Shown here: positions 37,457 through 46,451 of the stretch, piece by piece
Position numbering within the stretch: position 1 is the stretch's first letter
Layout: each line of letters opens with the position of its first letter
NCBI GenBank assembly: GCA_040753495.1
Contig: JBFMEF010000064.1
Coordinates: 1-64,000 of the forward strand
Origin: Candidatus Zixiibacteriota bacterium
GTDB lineage: Bacteria; Zixibacteria; MSB-5A5; GN15; PGXB01
DNA: 64,000 bases
Direction of reading: 5' to 3'
The notes under the pieces: generated by a model
Databases searched by the model: none
What the model was told of the DNA's origin: nothing
What the model saw: the letters and a program-made list of their open reading frames with translations, nothing else
Translations under genes and position numbers: made by a program

Positions 37457-38515
37457 CTAATTAAGTTTGCTACGAACCATTTCTGCTCTAACAAAATCCC
37501 GTTCATCGCTGTTCATTTCCCGCCCGAAAAATTTCTGCAAATGCGCCGGCTGGGACAACAGCAAAATCTCATTAACCAGAGGGATATCAATGAAATTGAT
37601 AATTCCCATCGCTATTCCCATCCGCACCGCCGACAGCAGATTCATCACCTCTTCCGATGTCAGCACCCGGGCATGTTTTAAGATGCCATAGGTGCGCCAA
37701 ATCTTGTCTATAATCTGGTTACTCGCCTCGGCGAGCAATCTTTCGCGCGCTTTGGCTTCATCTTCGATTATAGAACGAGTAACCGAGGTAATCTGTTCCA
37801 GAATCTCCTTTTCCGTTACTCCCAGAGTGGTCTGGTTGGAGACCTGAAAGAGATTCCCCAAGACGTCGGTCCCTTCGCCATAAAAACCGCGAACCACCAC
37901 TCCCATTTTACTTATTTTGGGGAGAACCCGTTCAATATCTTTGGTGATAACCAGTCCGGGCAGATGAATCAGGACGGAGGCGCGCATGCCGGTGCCGACA
38001 TTGGTGGGGCAGGCGGTGAGGTATCCGAAATCGTTATCGTAGTCATACTTCAGGAAGCGGCCTATTTCATTATCCATATCCCCGGCCATCTGCCAGGCGA
38101 TATCGGGGCTGAGGCCCGGCGCCAGAGCCTGAATGCGGAAATGGTCTTCCTCGTTGACCATAACCGAGACCTGCTCGTCCTCGCTGACAAAAAGCCCGCG
38201 GGAGTTGTGGTCCGGCTTGGGCATAAATGTGGGGGACATCAGATGCCGCTCCACCAGAAAATCCCGGTCGAGCGGTTCGAGTTCACTGGCCGAGAGCAAT
38301 CTGCCCCGTTTCAGTTTTTCCGAACGGGTATAGACGGAGCTAAAGTAGTTCACTATTTTCTCCCGCGATTCGGGGTCGGCCGCCGAGGGGTAGATGCAAT
38401 CGCTGACATTCCGCGCCAGCCTCACCCGGGTGGATAGCACCACCATGCTCTCCTCCCCCTTGCCGGAGAGCCACCCGCTCAATCTCTTTGCCATGTCGTC
38501 AAAAAGCGCCTGCAT
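37457..38515 (-). CDS. mcsB: Protein arginine kinase McsB
   Basis: Phosphagen-kinase family enzyme that phosphorylates Arg on damaged proteins and so marks them for ClpC-ClpP. 352 residues. Motifs: STRVRLARNV (nucleotide side), NEEDHFRIQ, the reactive Cys169 in ACPTNVGTGMRAS, and VVRGFYGEGTDVLGN. The DRDFVR-type C-terminus is present. Start ATG 38515 overlaps the mcsA stop (TAATG) with GGCGG a few bases ahead, so it is translationally coupled to mcsA. No ctsR repressor gene is in the window. Confidence 0.96.
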   Translation of the reverse strand: MQALFDDMAKRLSGWLSGKGEESMVVLSTRVRLARNVSDCIYPSAADPESREKIVNYFSSVYTRSEKLKRGRLLSASELEPLDRDFLVERHLMSPTFMPKPDHNSRGLFVSEDEQVSVMVNEEDHFRIQALAPGLSPDIAWQMAGDMDNEIGRFLKYDYDNDFGYLTACPTNVGTGMRASVLIHLPGLVITKDIERVLPKISKMGVVVRGFYGEGTDVLGNLFQVSNQTTLGVTEKEILEQITSVTRSIIEDEAKARERLLAEASNQIIDKIWRTYGILKHARVLTSEEVMNLLSAVRMGIAMGIINFIDIPLVNEILLLSQPAHLQKFFGREMNSDERDFVRAEMVRSKLN

Positions 38516-39021
38516 TATTCCGCCTTGTGAGTCAAATCTGATTCCCGCACTGTCCGCAATTTATCCCGTAATTCGGCGGCGCGCTCGAAATCTTCACCTT
38601 CAATCGCTTTTTTCAATTCCGACTCGAGCCGCTCTTCCTCCTTTATCGAATGCTCCGTGCTGATATCGGAGACAGGCAGTTTCCCCTTATGCAGGGAGGA
38701 GCCATGTATTTTACGAAGCATTGGCTCCAGTTGTGACCGAAACGCCTGGTAACAGGTGCCGCATCCGAATCGCCCCTGCTGCGTGAACTCTTCAAAGGTC
38801 AAGCCGCAGCGCGGGCATTTTAAGTCGGCGACCGGCTCACTTCGCTGGGAAAATTTGTGATGAAGGAAAGCCGCCAGCGGGAACGATTTATTTTCCAACG
38901 GCGAATGGAATCCTCTTTTGGCGGCGCAGTCCTTGCAGAGTGCCAGAACCACTTTTTCATTGTTGACAATCTGAGTTATATGGACTTCCGCCGGCTTTAT
39001 ATTGCAATCCTGGCAATTCAT
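38515..39021 (-). CDS. mcsA: McsA, zinc-binding activator of McsB
   Basis: 168 residues with the McsA layout: N-terminal CxxC pair (Cys3/Cys6) and a second pair in LCKDCAAK, a further zinc pair CPRC ... CGTC, then a C-terminal UVR motif (EGEDFERAAELRDKLR) that docks to ClpC-type partners. I start at ATG 39021, whose MNCQDC matches the family N-terminus; an in-frame GTG 12 bases upstream is the alternative. It lies 13 bases after lolD and overlaps mcsB. Confidence 0.92.
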   Translation of the reverse strand: MNCQDCNIKPAEVHITQIVNNEKVVLALCKDCAAKRGFHSPLENKSFPLAAFLHHKFSQRSEPVADLKCPRCGLTFEEFTQQGRFGCGTCYQAFRSQLEPMLRKIHGSSLHKGKLPVSDISTEHSIKEEERLESELKKAIEGEDFERAAELRDKLRTVRESDLTHKAE

Positions 39022-39034
39022 AGGCTCAAACACC

Positions 39035-39745
39035 CTAATTCACGACAATTTCTTTAACTCGACCGTACTCCAGCATAACCATTTTTCGGCAGCTTCGCGC
39101 TAAATCTAAATTGTGCGTGGCGAGAAGAAAGGTGGTTCCGCGCGAAATATTGAGCTGGCTAAGCAGTTTATGCAGTTTTTCCCCATTTTTCAAGTCAAGG
39201 TTCCCCGATGGCTCATCCGCTATCACCAATCCCGGTTCATTCACCAGGGCTCTTGCCACCGCAACCCTTTGCTGCTCACCACCTGAAAGCTGCCGCGGAC
39301 GATGCTTCATCCTATCAGATAAACCGACCTCCGCCAGAAGTTGTTCCGCGCGGCGGGAGGCTTCTGTAACCGAATGTCCCGCAATAAGGGACGGCATCAT
39401 TACATTTTCCAAAGCAGTGAAATCTTCCAGTAAATAATGATGCTGGAAAACAAAACCGACATGACGATTGCGAAAGAGCGCTAACTCGGCTTCATTCCGC
39501 TCCAGAATCGACTCTCCCATAAGGGTAATTTCACCGCTGTCGGGCCGGTCGAGGCCGCCCAGAATATGCAGGAGGGTCGATTTCCCAACGCCGGATTCCC
39601 CCACAACAGCCATCATATCTCCTTGATAGACTTGAAGATCAATCCCCCGCAAAACTTCCAGAGGCCCTTCAGAAGTCTGAAATTCGCGGCTGATTCCCCG
39701 GGCATCCAGAAGACAGTTGTTTCCGGCCGAGTCCAATTCTGACAC
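39035..39745 (-). CDS. lolD: Lipoprotein-releasing ABC transporter ATP-binding protein LolD
   Basis: ATPase of the LolCDE complex that extracts outer-membrane lipoproteins from the inner membrane. 236 residues with Walker A GESGVGKST, HHYLLEDFTALENVMMP (the LolD/MacB-type Q-loop neighbourhood), signature LSGGEQQRVAVARAL, Walker B VIADEPSGNLD. Pairing with the LolC/E permease next door supports LolD over MacB or FtsE. The annotated start is GTG with AGGGAGA immediately before it; a TTG three codons downstream fits that ribosome site better. Confidence 0.93.
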   Translation of the reverse strand: MSELDSAGNNCLLDARGISREFQTSEGPLEVLRGIDLQVYQGDMMAVVGESGVGKSTLLHILGGLDRPDSGEITLMGESILERNEAELALFRNRHVGFVFQHHYLLEDFTALENVMMPSLIAGHSVTEASRRAEQLLAEVGLSDRMKHRPRQLSGGEQQRVAVARALVNEPGLVIADEPSGNLDLKNGEKLHKLLSQLNISRGTTFLLATHNLDLARSCRKMVMLEYGRVKEIVVN

Positions 39746-39817
39746 TCTCCCTGTTATCCTTTGTTATATATATACTTATTTTCGCCAGAATCGTCAAATA
39801 GTTTAGATAAGCCCCTG

Positions 39818-41047
39818 CTATTGGCGCAGAACCTCAATGACCGACTGCGATGCGGCGCGATGGGCCGGGTAAAGCGCGGCAAAAAAACAGATGACCAGCG
39901 TCACCATCCCGGCCATAAAAAGGTCCAGCGGGTGAACATCGATTGGAAGGTAGCTTATAAAATAAAGGTCGGGTGGGAGCGAAATGATAGCATAACGGTT
40001 CTGCAGCCAGGCGGCGGCAAGCGCCATCCCCCAGCCGCCCAGAATGCCAATGGTTCCGATTACAATTCCATTGAGTATAAATATCTTTCTTATGGAATTG
40101 GGGGTACATCCGATAGTTTTGAGAATGCCGATTTCCGAGCGCTTTTCCATAGCCAGCATCACCAGCGTCGAGATAATTGAAAAGGCGGCGACGAGAACGA
40201 TAAGGATAAATCCGATGAATAGAATCTTTTTCTCCATGGAAATCCAGGCGAAGAGATTCTTGTGCAGAATATTCCAGGGGACAATATCATAGCCGTAACC
40301 GAGAGCGCTCTGAATTTCGGGAGCAATCTTTTCCGCCAGATAGATATCGGTCAACTTGAGATGAATGGCGGTCACTTCATCTTCCATCTGAAAGAGTTTT
40401 TGCGCCGAGGCGAGCGATATATACGCCATCTCGGAATCAAACTCGTACATGCCGGTTTCGAAGATTCCGGTCAGGTAGAATTTGGCGATGCGGGGACGGG
40501 TGGAACGACGAAGGTCTTCACCTCGAAGCGAATAAAGCACGACCGGGTCGCCGACGGTTACTCCCAGACGGTCCGCCAAGGAGAGTCCCATCAGGATGCC
40601 GGAGGCGTTTTCGGTGGTGTCGATAAGCGGCAGGTCAAAGGTGTAGGCTCCCTTGACGATGTCGTCGGCAATGTTGGCGGTTTTCATTTCCTCTTCGAGA
40701 ACGATACCGCGCACCACGATGCCGTCACCGGCGGAAGCCGACGACACAGCCGCCTTGTAGTAAATAAAGGGTGACGCCGCCACTACGTCAGGAATCTTTT
40801 CCACTTCGGCAACAACTCCCTGATAATCACGAATGGTCATCGAGTCCTTGGGGAAAATTGAAATATGGGATGTAGTTCCCAGGAGTCTCTTGCGCAACTC
40901 CCCTTCAAAGCCGTTATGCATCGACATTACAAAGCAGACAACTGCCACTCCCAGCGTCACGCCAAACGTGGTAATCCAGGTAGAAACAGAAGTAAAGAAA
41001 CGACCGGAGCGAAGGTACCGTCCGGCTATAAGGCGCTCGTAATACAT
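39818..41047 (-). CDS. lolC: Lipoprotein-releasing permease, LolC/LolE type
   Basis: 409 residues: N-terminal helix after MYYERLIAGRYL, a periplasmic domain of about 220 residues, and three C-terminal helices of the FtsX/MacB permease fold (VAAFSIISTLVMLAMEKRSEIGILKTIG). The N-terminal WITTFGVTLGVAVVCFVMS is typical of LolC/E. Only one permease gene accompanies lolD, as in organisms with a single (LolF-like) or homodimeric permease. Lies 13 bases after lysS. Confidence 0.92.
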   Translation of the reverse strand: MYYERLIAGRYLRSGRFFTSVSTWITTFGVTLGVAVVCFVMSMHNGFEGELRKRLLGTTSHISIFPKDSMTIRDYQGVVAEVEKIPDVVAASPFIYYKAAVSSASAGDGIVVRGIVLEEEMKTANIADDIVKGAYTFDLPLIDTTENASGILMGLSLADRLGVTVGDPVVLYSLRGEDLRRSTRPRIAKFYLTGIFETGMYEFDSEMAYISLASAQKLFQMEDEVTAIHLKLTDIYLAEKIAPEIQSALGYGYDIVPWNILHKNLFAWISMEKKILFIGFILIVLVAAFSIISTLVMLAMEKRSEIGILKTIGCTPNSIRKIFILNGIVIGTIGILGGWGMALAAAWLQNRYAIISLPPDLYFISYLPIDVHPLDLFMAGMVTLVICFFAALYPAHRAASQSVIEVLRQ

Positions 41048-41060
41048 CCCTGAATGAGAC

Positions 41061-42587
41061 TCATTCCCCGCCGTCGGGGGCGGTCGTTTCCGGGCGCATC
41101 TGCGGGAAGAATATTACATCGCGGATAGAATGGCTGTCGGTCAGAATCATGACCAGGCGGTCAATGCCGAACCCGAGTCCGCCGGTTGGAGGCATGCCAT
41201 ACGAAAGCGCCATAAGGAAATCTTCATCGAGCTGATGCGCCTCTTCATCTCCCGCTTTGCGCTGCTCCATCTGCGACAAAAACCGCCGTCGCTGCTCTTC
41301 CGGGTCATTCAGTTCCGAGAAGGCGTTGCCTGTTTCCAAGCCGGCAATGAAGAGTTCGAAGCGCTCGGTCAAACGCGGCTGGCTGCGATGGGTTTTCGCC
41401 AGAGGGGAAATCTCCAGAGGGAAATCCATGATGAAGGTCGGCTGAACCAAAGTCGGCTCGACTTTCTGCTCAAAGAAGGCTTCCACCACTTTCCCCCAAT
41501 TGGTCATTTCGGTGACATCGATGCCGGATTCGCGCGCCCGGGCTTTTGCCGTTTCAAAATCGAGCGGCAACAGGTCTATGCCAGTAGCTTCTTTTACGGC
41601 ATCTATCATCGAGATAGCTTTAAACGGAGGCTCGAAGTCGAGCTCTTTGCCCTCGTACATGATTTTATACTTGCCGTGCAGGTCGAAAACCGTCTTGCGC
41701 AGCAACCGCTGAAAGAGCTCCATGATGTCGTGGTAGTCGGCGTATGCCCAGTACAATTCAATCATGGTAAATTCCGGGTTGTGCAGACGGTCCATTCCTT
41801 CATTACGGAAATCCTTGCAGAGTTCCCAGACTTTCTCAAAGCCGCCGACAATCAGCCGCTTGAGATATAATTCATCGGCAATGCGCAAATAGAGGTCGAT
41901 ATCAAGGGTGTTATGATGGGTAACAAAGGGTCGGGCCGAGGCCCCGCCGTACAGCGGCTGCAGAATTGGCGTCTCCACCTCAAGAAAGCCTTCGTCATTG
42001 AGAAAATCGCGGATGGAACGAATGATGCGGCTTCGTTTGACGAACGTCTCCCGCACCTCCGGGTTCACGATCAGGTCAACATACCGGCGGCGGTAGCGGA
42101 CTTCTTTGTCCACCAGCCCGGCATGTTTATCGGGAAGGGGGTGGAGCGATTTAGCGAGGATTTCGTAACTCTCGACCATGACTGTTTTCTCGCCGGTGCG
42201 GGTGGTAAAAAGTTTGCCCTGCACGCCGATTATATCGCCGAGGTCAAGACGGTCAAACCTCTCGAAGGGAGTTTCGCCGACATTATTTATTTTCAGATAA
42301 ACCTGAATGCGGGCGGAGTGGTCCCGGATATCGGCAAACAGGGCTTTGCCCATCCGGCGCTTGAGCATCATACGCCCGGCCAGCCGCACAACAATTTCCT
42401 GCGCGGCAAAGGTGTCAAAATTGTCCAGCGCTTGGGCTATAGAATGAGTTTTGGCGAAACGATAGGGATAAGGATTGAGCCCTTCCTGACGCAACTCCGC
42501 CACTTTGCGGCGGCGAATTTCTATCAGTTCTTCCAGGGGAATCTGGGGACGTTCTTCTTCGGTTGGCAGTTTATCTTTATTTTCCAT
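41061..42587 (-). CDS. lysS: Lysyl-tRNA synthetase, class II
   Basis: Charges tRNA-Lys. 508 residues. OB-fold anticodon domain at about 65-150 (RLAGRMMLKRRMGKALFADI), motif 2 around KDFRNEGMDRLHNPEFTM, motif 3 in GLGFGIDRLVMIL. A normal-length bacterial LysS. Nine bases after coaD and followed by lolC; the lysS-lolCD arrangement is common in several phyla. Confidence 0.98.
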   Translation of the reverse strand: MENKDKLPTEEERPQIPLEELIEIRRRKVAELRQEGLNPYPYRFAKTHSIAQALDNFDTFAAQEIVVRLAGRMMLKRRMGKALFADIRDHSARIQVYLKINNVGETPFERFDRLDLGDIIGVQGKLFTTRTGEKTVMVESYEILAKSLHPLPDKHAGLVDKEVRYRRRYVDLIVNPEVRETFVKRSRIIRSIRDFLNDEGFLEVETPILQPLYGGASARPFVTHHNTLDIDLYLRIADELYLKRLIVGGFEKVWELCKDFRNEGMDRLHNPEFTMIELYWAYADYHDIMELFQRLLRKTVFDLHGKYKIMYEGKELDFEPPFKAISMIDAVKEATGIDLLPLDFETAKARARESGIDVTEMTNWGKVVEAFFEQKVEPTLVQPTFIMDFPLEISPLAKTHRSQPRLTERFELFIAGLETGNAFSELNDPEEQRRRFLSQMEQRKAGDEEAHQLDEDFLMALSYGMPPTGGLGFGIDRLVMILTDSHSIRDVIFFPQMRPETTAPDGGE

Positions 42588-42596
42588 TTGACAGAG

Positions 42597-43109
42597 TTAT
42601 GGCTTTGAATTTTTCACTTTTTGCAGAAGCGCTCGCGCCACCGGAGGCGGCACCAGACCATTGATTTCCCCGTTGTTGCGAGCGACATCCTTGACAATGG
42701 TTGAGGAGAGATAGACCCAGGAAAGCGACGGCATCAAGAAAACGGTTTCGACATTTCGGGCAAGCTTGCGGTTCATAAGAGCCATCTGAAATTCATACTC
42801 GAAATCGGAGACCGCCCGCAGACCGCGAATAATGGCGCAGGCATGGTGTTTCTTCGCCAGGTCGGCCAGAAGACCGTCAAATTTGATTACCTCAATTCCT
42901 TTCATTCCCCGCAGGGACTTTTGCACCAACTCAAATCTTTCCAGGTGGTCAAAGTATGGGTTCTTTCGCGCATTTTTTGCCACGGCTACGATAAGAGTGT
43001 CAAAAAGATGAACCGCCCGTTCAATGAGAGAGATATGCCCATTGGTGATAGGGTCAAAAGTGCCGGGATAAATGGCAATTCTCCCTCTCTTAATCTTTCT
43101 TGACGGCAT
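42597..43109 (-). CDS. coaD: Phosphopantetheine adenylyltransferase
   Basis: Penultimate step of coenzyme A synthesis. 170 residues with AIYPGTFDPITNGH (the TxGH nucleotide motif), ACAIIRGLRAVSDFEYE, and SLSWVYLSSTIVKDVARN. The start at 43109 is supported by GAGGTGA 6 bases upstream, which makes its first 20 bases overlap the end of rsmD. Confidence 0.97.
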   Translation of the reverse strand: MPSRKIKRGRIAIYPGTFDPITNGHISLIERAVHLFDTLIVAVAKNARKNPYFDHLERFELVQKSLRGMKGIEVIKFDGLLADLAKKHHACAIIRGLRAVSDFEYEFQMALMNRKLARNVETVFLMPSLSWVYLSSTIVKDVARNNGEINGLVPPPVARALLQKVKNSKP

Positions 43110-43635
43110 AAAAGGTCACCTCTGTCTGGCCGAACTTGCGGCTTTTAAGCACCGTCATCCGGTCATGGGTAATATCAATACCTGATTTATGTTCAATAAT
43201 AAGGAATCCCTCAGGGGCAAGCAAGTTATATTCAAGAACGGCGTCAATGACAGCCTGCGGAAGTATCTTGTCGTACGGCGGGTCGGCGAAAATCAGGTCG
43301 AAACGGCGATTGCTGTCGGATAGAAAGCGGCAGGCTTTGAGATAATCCATCTCCAGAATCTCCATTCTCAGGGCAAGAGAATTGAGATTGGCAATGATAC
43401 TCTGCTTCTGTTTGTGGGCAATTTCGACAAAGACGGCAGTGACGGCGCCGCGCGAGAGGGCTTCGATTCCCAATGCCCCGGAGCCGGCGAAGAGGTCAAG
43501 GACAGTCTTGCTCTCGATATCATTCATCAGAATATTGAAAATCGACTGACGCACCTTATCGGTGGTTGGCCGGGCGGCGAGACCGGGTGCGCTGCGCAGG
43601 GCTCGACCCCGATATATGCCTCCAGTGACACGCAT
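43090..43635 (-). CDS. rsmD: 16S rRNA (guanine(966)-N(2))-methyltransferase RsmD
   Basis: SAM-dependent methylation of 16S rRNA. 181 residues beginning MRVTGGIYRGRALRSAPG, the family start; LDLFAGSGALGIEALSRG is the SAM motif and FADPPYDKIL the catalytic DPPY. I reject the longer open frame, which overlaps the upstream gene. The start ATG overlaps the upstream TGA (TGATG); its 3' end overlaps coaD, the usual partner. Confidence 0.95.
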   Translation of the reverse strand: MRVTGGIYRGRALRSAPGLAARPTTDKVRQSIFNILMNDIESKTVLDLFAGSGALGIEALSRGAVTAVFVEIAHKQKQSIIANLNSLALRMEILEMDYLKACRFLSDSNRRFDLIFADPPYDKILPQAVIDAVLEYNLLAPEGFLIIEHKSGIDITHDRMTVLKSRKFGQTEVTFYAVKKD

Positions 43636-44486
43636 CAGGAAACTACCGTCAGTCCCAGACCAACCAGGAACAAGGCTGAAGGGTTTGCGGCGCTGTCCGC
43701 AAATAGTTCCGTTCGGAATTCCGGAAAGGCAATTTTGACACGAAGCAGCTGCGAGAGAGGCTCGGCGATGGTCGTATCGGCTCTCTCCCCGCACAGAATT
43801 ACCAGCGACAAGGGAGCCGTGAAACCCTCCTTGAAAAGAAGCGAATTACGGTATCGGACCAGCGCCGCGATATCAATCAGAGCCGATTTCATCGCGGCGG
43901 AATCGTCGGCATCCGGAAAAGAACACTCGAGAAAGCCGGTCGCCACCGTAACGCCATGATTCAGAAAAGCAAGAAGGGTCTGGTGGCGGTCGATATGGAG
44001 CAGGCAGACCAGGTCGCCGCCGAGGGGGCGGCAAAATTTGCGATACCCTTCGGCAAGCGCCAGCGAGCGAAGACGAAATCCGGAGGGGCGAATGACCGCT
44101 ATTTCGAGCCTTTCTATCTGTTCTTCGACCAATTTTCGGTGATAAGCCACGGCCAGCCGCTGCGGGCAGCCGTTCAAAGCATAGGTCTCCAGAAAATAAT
44201 GGTCGGCCTCTTCAGGAAGAGCTGTCAGTAGCTCGAAAAGGGCTGTCTTGTCGGCGTTCAGGGTGGGGTCATTCGGCGGTTTGACCAGTTTGACAACTGC
44301 CTGGGCGTCCGGGACGGCAAAATAGAGTTCGGCATGGGCATCAAACCTGTCGCGACAGAGTTCTCTTTCCGGCAACTCTTGAAGAGATTCAATGAGCATT
44401 CGCCCCGGTTCGGCGGCCAGAGTTGCCAATCGGAGACTGCCGGGGAGCAAATCGAGCCCATGCACTCTGCCGCGAAGCGTCACCAT
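43635..44486 (-). CDS. PilM/GspL-like protein, divergent
   Basis: 283 residues, no signal peptide. The order of motifs follows PilM-like actin-fold proteins: FAVPDAQAVVKLV near residue 56, YHRKLVEEQIERLEIAVIRP in the middle, LVCLLHIDRHQTLLAFLNHG where the phosphate loop would be, LSLVILCGERAD, and a final FLVGLGLTVVS resembling the PilM C-terminal AxGLAL. Glycines of the nucleotide loops are mostly missing, so it may not bind ATP. No other pilus genes are nearby except the HhH protein whose end it overlaps. Assignment is tentative. Confidence 0.55.
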   Translation of the reverse strand: MVTLRGRVHGLDLLPGSLRLATLAAEPGRMLIESLQELPERELCRDRFDAHAELYFAVPDAQAVVKLVKPPNDPTLNADKTALFELLTALPEEADHYFLETYALNGCPQRLAVAYHRKLVEEQIERLEIAVIRPSGFRLRSLALAEGYRKFCRPLGGDLVCLLHIDRHQTLLAFLNHGVTVATGFLECSFPDADDSAAMKSALIDIAALVRYRNSLLFKEGFTAPLSLVILCGERADTTIAEPLSQLLRVKIAFPEFRTELFADSAANPSALFLVGLGLTVVS

Positions 44487-44854
44487 GGCCGAATCTCCAG
44501 ATACGGCTTGATTCGCTCGTACAGTTTGTAACCTATGCCGCGAACTTTCATGACCTCTTCGGGCGACGTAAATGGTCCGGCGGAATCGCGGAAGGCGACA
44601 ATTCGTTCCGCCAGAACCGCTCCTATTCCGGGCAGCAGCTCCAGGGAATCAGCCGGGGAACGATTGAGGTCCACCCGGAACAGCGGCGCATAGCGGGTGT
44701 CGGCGTCGCCGACCGAAATAGAGAGCCGAAGCGAATCAGGTGAGGTAACGCTCAGGCTTCTCACTAAATTCAAAATGGAAGTGAAGAGCAAAATTCCGCT
44801 CAGGATAAGAACAAAAGTCAGCTGTTTCGATGTAAATTCAAAAAAACGATTCAT
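44480..44854 (-). CDS. ComEA-like helix-hairpin-helix protein with membrane anchor
   Basis: 124 residues: one N-terminal transmembrane helix (about 12-33, FVLILSGILLFTSILNLV), then a C-terminal double helix-hairpin-helix (VDLNRSPADSLELLPGIGAV and VMKVRGIGYKLYERIKPYL), as in ComEA, which binds incoming DNA during transformation. Overlaps the PilM-like gene by 7 bases. A DNA-uptake role is suggested by this pairing but no comEC is in the window. Confidence 0.85.
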   Translation of the reverse strand: MNRFFEFTSKQLTFVLILSGILLFTSILNLVRSLSVTSPDSLRLSISVGDADTRYAPLFRVDLNRSPADSLELLPGIGAVLAERIVAFRDSAGPFTSPEEVMKVRGIGYKLYERIKPYLEIRPW

Positions 44855-44912
44855 TTATAGTTCCGGGGCTGTCGCATCCCATGAAAGATACACGTGAGCC
44901 GGAAAAAAGCAA

Positions 44913-46445
44913 TTACTTGTCTATAGATGACGTTCCAATTCTCCGATAGACCCAGGCTTCATTGGTATGATTGTGGCGCGGATTAAGAAAGTGCAGGAGC
45001 ATATCGACCAGCGACGGCGGCGCATGATAAACCGGCGTCATATCACCGAAATAGGTTGAAAGCCGCTGACGATGTATTTCCTGGGCGGTGTCGCTGAAAA
45101 CAACCAGGTAATTGACTGAATCGAACCAGATGTCTCTTTCCGCAGCGGTATCGAGCGTCTCCCAGCGGTCCAGCAGAATCGGCATTTCCGTATCGATCCC
45201 GGCGTAGCTGTAAGGGGCAAGAAGTTTCCTTTCGGTGCGGTCCACCAGGTAACGGAGGACATCACTTTGTTTCGAGAGATAGACCATCGAATCGACGGTC
45301 CCGCGATGGGCATAATTGAAAGTGAAAATGGGCAGAAGCAGGATATTCAGACCGAGGGCTGCGATAGCGGAACCTTTGAGGATTTTCCGATGCCGGGCTG
45401 AAAGCCGTCCGGAAGAAAGCCACTCATGAAGACCGACGGTACCAAGGATGACAATAAGCGGAAAAATCGGCACCATGAAGCGCTCTTCTTTGTGAGTAAT
45501 GAGACTGTGCACAAGAAAGAAGCAGGCGGCGGCGCTGAAGGCAACAATATGCCTCTTGATTATGGTGCGTTTGAAGATTGAGCCGACAAAATAGAAGGAG
45601 AACGGTGGAATAAGAATCCCCAGAATCAGGACCGCAAAAATCCAGAACGGCTGCGGCAGAGGCGGGGGACCGGACGGAAAGAGAAATCGTTCCATGATGT
45701 TGACCGAGGAGCGCCCGAAACTTCCCAGAAGTTGAATATCCAGACTGCCGCTGAAAAGGACTACCAGTACCCCTCCTGCGGCGAAATATAGCGCGGGACG
45801 GATGTTCCGCGCCAGATACCAGAGAGCGAATGGAATCGGCAGCACCGCCAGACCGGTATTGAAGCGAATCATCCAGGAAAGCCCGCCCAGAATTCCGGCC
45901 AGTAATAGGACCCGAGCGTTCCTGGAATGAAAGCCTTTGTATGCCAGATAAACTGCCGGAACCAAAAGGTCGGCGGAGACCTGCTCTATTAGATTGCGCA
46001 CAGCCAGGTAGGGCATGAGAAAATGTCCCGCCAGAATCAGTCCACCGGCAAGGGCGACCTTCCGGTTATTGGTAGAATCTGCGATATACTTGACTCCGAA
46101 ATAAACTGTCAATAGCGACAGAAGAGCATGAATCATCCGGATGAAATACATCATGGTATCAAGCCTGGTAATACCAATCCAGTACTGCAGTTTCATCAGA
46201 ATAAAAAGAAACAGCACATAGAGGGGGGAGCGGCCTATATTATCGGGCGCCACCCGTTCCCAGCGAAGGGTTCCGTCTTCATTAAGCAAACCCCTCTGAA
46301 TCCCGTCATAGGCAATCTGCACCGTTTCAAAATGGTCATCGGACGCCATATATCCTCGGGAGAATATGACAGCCGGAAGACGTAGTATAAGGGCGACCAG
46401 CAGACAGAGTAGCAGCGGATTGTAACGGGAGAGCCGGTCTAACAT
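44913..46445 (-). CDS. Integral-membrane glycosyltransferase, GT22 (Alg9/PIG-B) type
   Basis: 510 residues with about ten transmembrane helices. HKEERFMVPIFPL is the signature of the GT22 mannosyltransferases that use lipid-linked sugar donors; SRGYMASDDHFETV in the first loop supplies the acidic catalytic position of GT-C enzymes. A C-terminal soluble part of about 120 residues follows. Bacterial GT22-like enzymes modify surface glycans or glycolipids. ATG is preceded by AGGAGA, located in the end of the upstream EamA gene. Confidence 0.82.
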   Translation of the reverse strand: MLDRLSRYNPLLLCLLVALILRLPAVIFSRGYMASDDHFETVQIAYDGIQRGLLNEDGTLRWERVAPDNIGRSPLYVLFLFILMKLQYWIGITRLDTMMYFIRMIHALLSLLTVYFGVKYIADSTNNRKVALAGGLILAGHFLMPYLAVRNLIEQVSADLLVPAVYLAYKGFHSRNARVLLLAGILGGLSWMIRFNTGLAVLPIPFALWYLARNIRPALYFAAGGVLVVLFSGSLDIQLLGSFGRSSVNIMERFLFPSGPPPLPQPFWIFAVLILGILIPPFSFYFVGSIFKRTIIKRHIVAFSAAACFFLVHSLITHKEERFMVPIFPLIVILGTVGLHEWLSSGRLSARHRKILKGSAIAALGLNILLLPIFTFNYAHRGTVDSMVYLSKQSDVLRYLVDRTERKLLAPYSYAGIDTEMPILLDRWETLDTAAERDIWFDSVNYLVVFSDTAQEIHRQRLSTYFGDMTPVYHAPPSLVDMLLHFLNPRHNHTNEAWVYRRIGTSSIDK

Positions 46446-46451
46446 AAGACG

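Noticed and set aside
43636-43794. Longer rsmD frame with 53 extra residues
   Set aside because: The extension overlaps the PilM-like gene and the family starts at MRVTGGIYRGR.
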